Origin: Fimenecus sp051881435
GTDB taxonomy: Bacteria > Bacillota > Clostridia > Oscillospirales > Acutalibacteraceae
Direction: 5' to 3'
Length of the DNA: 64,000 nt
NCBI GenBank assembly: GCA_051881435.1
Contig: JBJEPW010000042.1
Span: 1-64,000, forward strand
Positions 58,184 to 64,000 of the stretch are shown one piece after another (position 1 is the stretch's first letter; each line of letters starts with the position of its first letter). A model generated the notes under the pieces. That model saw nothing but the letters and a program-made list of their open reading frames with translations, made no database searches and was not told where the DNA came from. Made by a program: the position numbers and the translations under genes.

Positions 58184-58274
58184 ATATTCACCTCCATACA
58201 TATAGTATATATGAAAAGAGATTTTTCATCTCTTTGCACACCAAATCAACGGACACAAGTCCGCATGCTCGAAT

Positions 58275-58304
58275 AGTTTATCACGAATGCACAATAATTG
58301 TCAA
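58275..58304 (-). promoter_or_regulatory. Promoter of rpsL-rpsG-fusA-tuf
   Basis: Minus-strand TTGACA (58299-58304), 18-nt spacer, TAAACT (58275-58280). It follows the rpoC terminator, so the str genes have their own promoter. About 90 nt of leader carries an AAAGAGAT/ATCTCTTT hairpin near 58215-58235. Confidence 0.65.
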
Positions 58305-58325
58305 GCATTTTTTGTGAAATTAACG

Positions 58326-58356
58326 AAAAAAAGAGAGTTGATTTCTCAACTCTCTT
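58326..58356 (-). terminator. rpoBC terminator
   Basis: AAGAGAGTTGA/TCAACTCTCTT stem with TTTTTTT on the minus strand, 12 bp after the rpoC stop. Confidence 0.92.
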
Positions 58357-58367
58357 GATTTTATGGT

Positions 58368-61300
58368 TTACGCCTCGGTGCTTACTACATCGCTGATGGT
58401 CTTTTTGAGTTCAACATCGCTGTAACACTTCATACCTGTACCTGAGGGAAGAAGCTTACCGATGATAACATTCTCTTTAAGTCCCATAAGCGGGTCAATC
58501 TTACCCTTAATAGCCGCATCTGTAAGAACTCTTGTTGTTTCCTGGAATGATGCCGCTGAAAGGAAGGAGTCTGTTGCAAGAGAAGCCTTTGTGATACCGA
58601 GAAGCACAGGAGCACAGGTTGCCGCAACAAAGAGCTCGCCGTTTTCCTCCGCCTCTCTCTTGGCTTTTTCATTTGCCAAAGCGAACTCGCGCTTATCTGT
58701 GGTAGCGCCGGGAAGAAGGTCGGTTGTACCTGCCTCAACAACCTTGAGCTTTCTCATCATCTGACGAACGATAACCTCGATATGCTTATCGTTGATATCA
58801 ACACCCTGCATACGGTATGTTCTCTGTACCTCTTTGATAAGGTAATCATGAACAGCGTTAACACCGTTGATTGCAAGTATATCGTGGGGGTTGGGAGAGC
58901 CTTCCGTAAGAGCTGTACCCTTTTTAATCATAATGGGATTGCCGTTTTCGTCAACCTCCGTATTGAACTTCTTGCGGAAGCCGTAAGGGATCATATAAGA
59001 ACGCTCATCGCCGTTTTCATGGTCGGTGATAACGATATGCTCGTTGCCCTTAATCTCACGGAAGGAAAGCTGACCGTCAATCTCAGAAAGGATTGCATAG
59101 GTTTTGGGCTTTCTTGCCTCAAACAGCTCTTCAACACGGGGAAGACCCTGTGTAATATCCTGACTTGATGCGATACCGCCTGTATGGAAGGTTCTCATCG
59201 TAAGCTGTGTACCGGGCTCACCAATGGACTGTGCGGCGATAATACCTACTGCCTCACCTACTGTTACAGGGTCGCCTGTTGCAAGGTTGGAGCCGTAGCA
59301 CTTAATACATACGCCGTGTTCGGACTCGCAGGTAAGGAGTGAACGGATTTTAATTTTTCTGTCCGCCTCATTTTCTCTTGCATTGACAATATCGGCGATA
59401 ACAGAAGCCTTATCCTCTTTAATCATCTCGTCCTTAGAAGCGATAAGGTTGCCCTTTTCATCATAGAAATCTTCAAGAAGATATCTGCCTGTAAGTCTTT
59501 CGCTCAACGGCTCGATAAGCTCCTTGCCGTCACGGATATCATAAACCTCAATACCCTCGTGGCAATGGCAATCCTCTTCACGGATAATAACATCCTGAGA
59601 AACATCAACAAGTCGTCTTGTAAGGTAACCTGAGTCCGCAGTACGAAGAGCCGTATCGGCAAGTCCTTTACGGGCACCGCGGGAGGAGATGAAGTATTCG
59701 AGAACATTAAGACCCTCACGGTAGTTAGCACGAATGGGAACCTCGATTGTTTTACCTGCTGTATTGGCGATAAGACCGCGCATACCGGCAAGCTGACGAA
59801 GCTGTGATTCAGAACCACGGGCACCGGAATCAACCATCATATAAATGGGGTTGTACTTACCGAGGTTGTCTTTAAGACCTTTGGCAACGGTATTTGTGCA
59901 CTCTTCCCAAATTCTGATAACTGCCTTTGAGCGCTCTTCTTTGCTGTAAAGACCCATTTGGTAATAATCGTTGATAACATCAATTCTTGCCTCGGCGTCT
60001 TTAAGAAGGTCTGCCTTCTGAGGAGGAATAATAGCGTCGCAAACAGCAACGGTAATACCGCTCTTTGTTGAGTATTTAAGGCCCTGTGCCTTAATTTTAT
60101 CAAGCATTTCGGCGGCAACGGTTACACCGTGAACCTTAATGCACTTGTCGATAATTTTACCGAGAGTCTTTTTGTTAACAAGGAATTCAACTTCAAGTTT
60201 GAAAGCATTGTCGGGATTTGATCTGTCAACAAAGCCCAAATCCTGAGGAATGGGGTTATTGAAGATAACTTTACCGAGGGTTGTTTCCACAAGCTTTGTA
60301 ACAGATTCGCCGTTTACATCCTTTGTCATACGGATTTTAATGGGTGTATGAAGCCCGATATCGCCTTCGTCATAAGCCATTGTGGCTTCATCAACACTGC
60401 GATATACATTATATACGAGATGCTCGTTACCGTTTTCATCCTTTTCAACACGGGGAGATCCGGGCTCGCCCTCTTTATCCATTGTAAGATAATAGGAGCC
60501 GAGAATCATATCCTGTGTGGGAACTGCAACGGGTTTACCGTCAGAGGGTTTTAAAAGGTTATTTGCGGCAAGCATAAGAAGTCTCGCCTCGGCCTGTGCC
60601 TCTGCGGAAAGAGGTACGTGAACAGCCATCTGGTCACCGTCGAAGTCGGCGTTAAACGCAGTACAAACAAGGGGGTGAAGCTTAATTGCTCTGCCCTCAA
60701 CGAGTACCGGCTCGAAAGCCTGAATACCGAGGCGGTGAAGTGTAGGCGCACGGTTAAGCATTACGGGATGGTCCTTGATAACCTTTTCAAGTGCGTCCCA
60801 AACCTCTGTTTTTGCACGCTCTACCATCTTCTTGGCAGATTTCATATTGCCTGCTGTTCCTGTTTCAACAAGGCTCTTCATTACGAAGGGCTTGAAGAGT
60901 TCAAGTGCCATTTCCTTAGGCAAACCGCACTGATAAAGCTTCAGTTCGGGGCCGACAACGATAACGGAACGGCCTGAATAGTCAACACGCTTACCGAGAA
61001 GGTTCTGACGGAAGCGTCCCTGCTTACCTTTAAGCATATCGGAAAGAGATTTAAGCGCTCTGTTGTTAGGTCCTGTAACAGGTCTGCCGCGTCTGCCGTT
61101 ATCGATAAGAGCATCGACAGCCTCTTGGAGCATTCTCTTTTCGTTACGGACGATTATTTCGGGAGCGTTAAGCTCTAAAAGTCTTTTAAGACGGTTGTTT
61201 CTGTTGATAACGCGTCTGTAAAGGTCGTTTAAGTCTGATGTTGCAAAACGGCCGCCGTCCAACTGTACCATGGGACGGATATCGGGGGGAATTACGGGGA

Positions 61301-61988
61301 CAACATCAAGAATCATCCACTCGGGACGGTTGCCTGACTGCTTAAATGCTTCGGCAACTTCAAGGCGTTTAAGAATTCTTGTCTTTTTCTGGCCTGTTGC
61401 GTCTTTGAGCTCTTCACGCAAAGATTTGCAAAGCTCATCAACATCAATTTCGCAGAGAAGCTCTTTAATTGCCTCGGCGCCCATTCCCGCCTTGAATTCA
61501 TCATCGTATTTTTCCACCATATCGAGATACTCTTTTTCATTGAGTATCTGAAGCTTTGTAAGCTCTGTATCGCCGGGATCAATAACGATATATTTTGCAA
61601 AGTAGAGAACTTTTTCCAAATCTCTGGGTGATACATCAAGGATAAGCCCCATTCTTGAGGGAATACCCTTGAAATACCAGATGTGTGACACGGGGGATAC
61701 AAGCTCGATGTGTCCCATTCTCTCGCGGCGTACTTCTTTTCTTGTTACCTCAACGCCGCAGCGCTCGCACACCTTACCCTTATAGCGGATTTTCTTATAT
61801 TTACCGCAATGACACTCCAAATCCTTTTGCGGTCCGAAAATTCTTTCGCAGTAAAGTCCGTCCTTTTCGGGTTTCAGGGTACGGTAGTTTATAGTTTCGG
61901 GCTTTTTAACCTCGCCGTAAGACCACTCTCTGATCTGGTCGGGAGAGGCAAGACCGATTTTTATTGCTTCAAATGGTTTCTTTTCCAT
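58368..61988 (-). CDS. rpoC: RNA polymerase beta' subunit
   Basis: 1206 residues. N-terminal zinc ribbon (CHCGKYKKIRYKGKVCERCG, about 60-80), the active-site triad in NADFDGDQMAVH (about 448-459) and the second zinc cluster (CESEHGVC, CYG). No large lineage-specific insertions are evident. It follows rpoB by 35 bp. Confidence 0.99.
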   Translation of the reverse strand: MEKKPFEAIKIGLASPDQIREWSYGEVKKPETINYRTLKPEKDGLYCERIFGPQKDLECHCGKYKKIRYKGKVCERCGVEVTRKEVRRERMGHIELVSPVSHIWYFKGIPSRMGLILDVSPRDLEKVLYFAKYIVIDPGDTELTKLQILNEKEYLDMVEKYDDEFKAGMGAEAIKELLCEIDVDELCKSLREELKDATGQKKTRILKRLEVAEAFKQSGNRPEWMILDVVPVIPPDIRPMVQLDGGRFATSDLNDLYRRVINRNNRLKRLLELNAPEIIVRNEKRMLQEAVDALIDNGRRGRPVTGPNNRALKSLSDMLKGKQGRFRQNLLGKRVDYSGRSVIVVGPELKLYQCGLPKEMALELFKPFVMKSLVETGTAGNMKSAKKMVERAKTEVWDALEKVIKDHPVMLNRAPTLHRLGIQAFEPVLVEGRAIKLHPLVCTAFNADFDGDQMAVHVPLSAEAQAEARLLMLAANNLLKPSDGKPVAVPTQDMILGSYYLTMDKEGEPGSPRVEKDENGNEHLVYNVYRSVDEATMAYDEGDIGLHTPIKIRMTKDVNGESVTKLVETTLGKVIFNNPIPQDLGFVDRSNPDNAFKLEVEFLVNKKTLGKIIDKCIKVHGVTVAAEMLDKIKAQGLKYSTKSGITVAVCDAIIPPQKADLLKDAEARIDVINDYYQMGLYSKEERSKAVIRIWEECTNTVAKGLKDNLGKYNPIYMMVDSGARGSESQLRQLAGMRGLIANTAGKTIEVPIRANYREGLNVLEYFISSRGARKGLADTALRTADSGYLTRRLVDVSQDVIIREEDCHCHEGIEVYDIRDGKELIEPLSERLTGRYLLEDFYDEKGNLIASKDEMIKEDKASVIADIVNARENEADRKIKIRSLLTCESEHGVCIKCYGSNLATGDPVTVGEAVGIIAAQSIGEPGTQLTMRTFHTGGIASSQDITQGLPRVEELFEARKPKTYAILSEIDGQLSFREIKGNEHIVITDHENGDERSYMIPYGFRKKFNTEVDENGNPIMIKKGTALTEGSPNPHDILAINGVNAVHDYLIKEVQRTYRMQGVDINDKHIEVIVRQMMRKLKVVEAGTTDLLPGATTDKREFALANEKAKREAEENGELFVAATCAPVLLGITKASLATDSFLSAASFQETTRVLTDAAIKGKIDPLMGLKENVIIGKLLPSGTGMKCYSDVELKKTISDVVSTEA

Positions 61989-62023
61989 TAGTTATAGCCC
62001 TTCTTCCTTTAAATTTAAGTCAA

Positions 62024-64000
<1,977 letters not shown>

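Noticed and set aside
58184..58367. An L7Ae-type ribosomal protein gene between rpoC and rpsL, as in some Firmicutes
   Set aside because: The gap is 184 bp and contains only a terminator, promoter and leader.

Overview
The window looks like chromosome of an anaerobic, gut-type member of the Clostridia (Oscillospiraceae/Ruminococcaceae-like). Support: a low-to-moderate G+C genome, strong GGAGG ribosome binding sites with ATG/GTG/TTG starts, the sporulation gene spoIID, a darA-holB-ricT cluster as in Bacillus/Clostridium, a small 2[4Fe-4S] ferredoxin, a YerC/TrpR-like protein, and the rpoB-rpoC-rpsL-rpsG-fusA-tuf order. The genus cannot be fixed from sequence alone.

Region 1 (1-18.7 kb, ordinary chromosome): a two-component system, a GH30 glycosidase, an asparaginase, a GPH sugar symporter, a GNAT acetyltransferase, an Fe-alcohol dehydrogenase, a radical SAM protein, an ammonium channel fused to its own P-II regulator behind a promoter/terminator leader, a beta-CASP metallohydrolase, a Fur-family regulator coupled to a 10-TM metal exporter, then yerC, a methyltransferase and hslO. 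Region 2 (18.7-32.2 kb): a 1191-residue collagen-like surface protein divergent from a tiny ribbon-helix-helix regulator, an atypical Ser/Thr kinase divergent from a HTH-like protein, ferredoxin, ricT-holB-darA, an AEC transporter, a membrane protein, citrate synthase and spoIID.

Region 3 (32.77-46.30 kb) is a degraded prophage in the 3' end of a tRNA-Lys(TTT) gene. It has 48-bp identical ends, an integrase next to the intact tRNA, a lambda-like CI/Cro switch with divergent promoters and shared operators, an early region with PcfK/AcrIIA9-like and PcfJ-like proteins, and a holin/endolysin cassette. No terminase, portal, capsid or tail module is left. The 3' remnant of a late-type gene is joined to an ASCH gene, which suggests one deletion removed the morphogenesis block. 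A second gene is broken by an exact 26-bp tandem duplication. A second, older tRNA-Lys 3' end with its own terminator lies just outside the element, so the site has probably been used more than once.

Region 4 (46.3-64 kb): secG, an XRE regulator sharing a perfect palindrome with a divergent leucine-rich-repeat surface protein, a divergent type IIA topoisomerase pair, two small conserved proteins, a gene-free repeat field, then tuf, fusA, rpsG, rpsL, rpoC and the 3' two-thirds of rpoB. Two families of short intergenic palindromic elements are scattered through the host parts: one is REP-like with GTAGGG edges, the other MITE-like and about 115-130 bp. I recognised neither inside the prophage.
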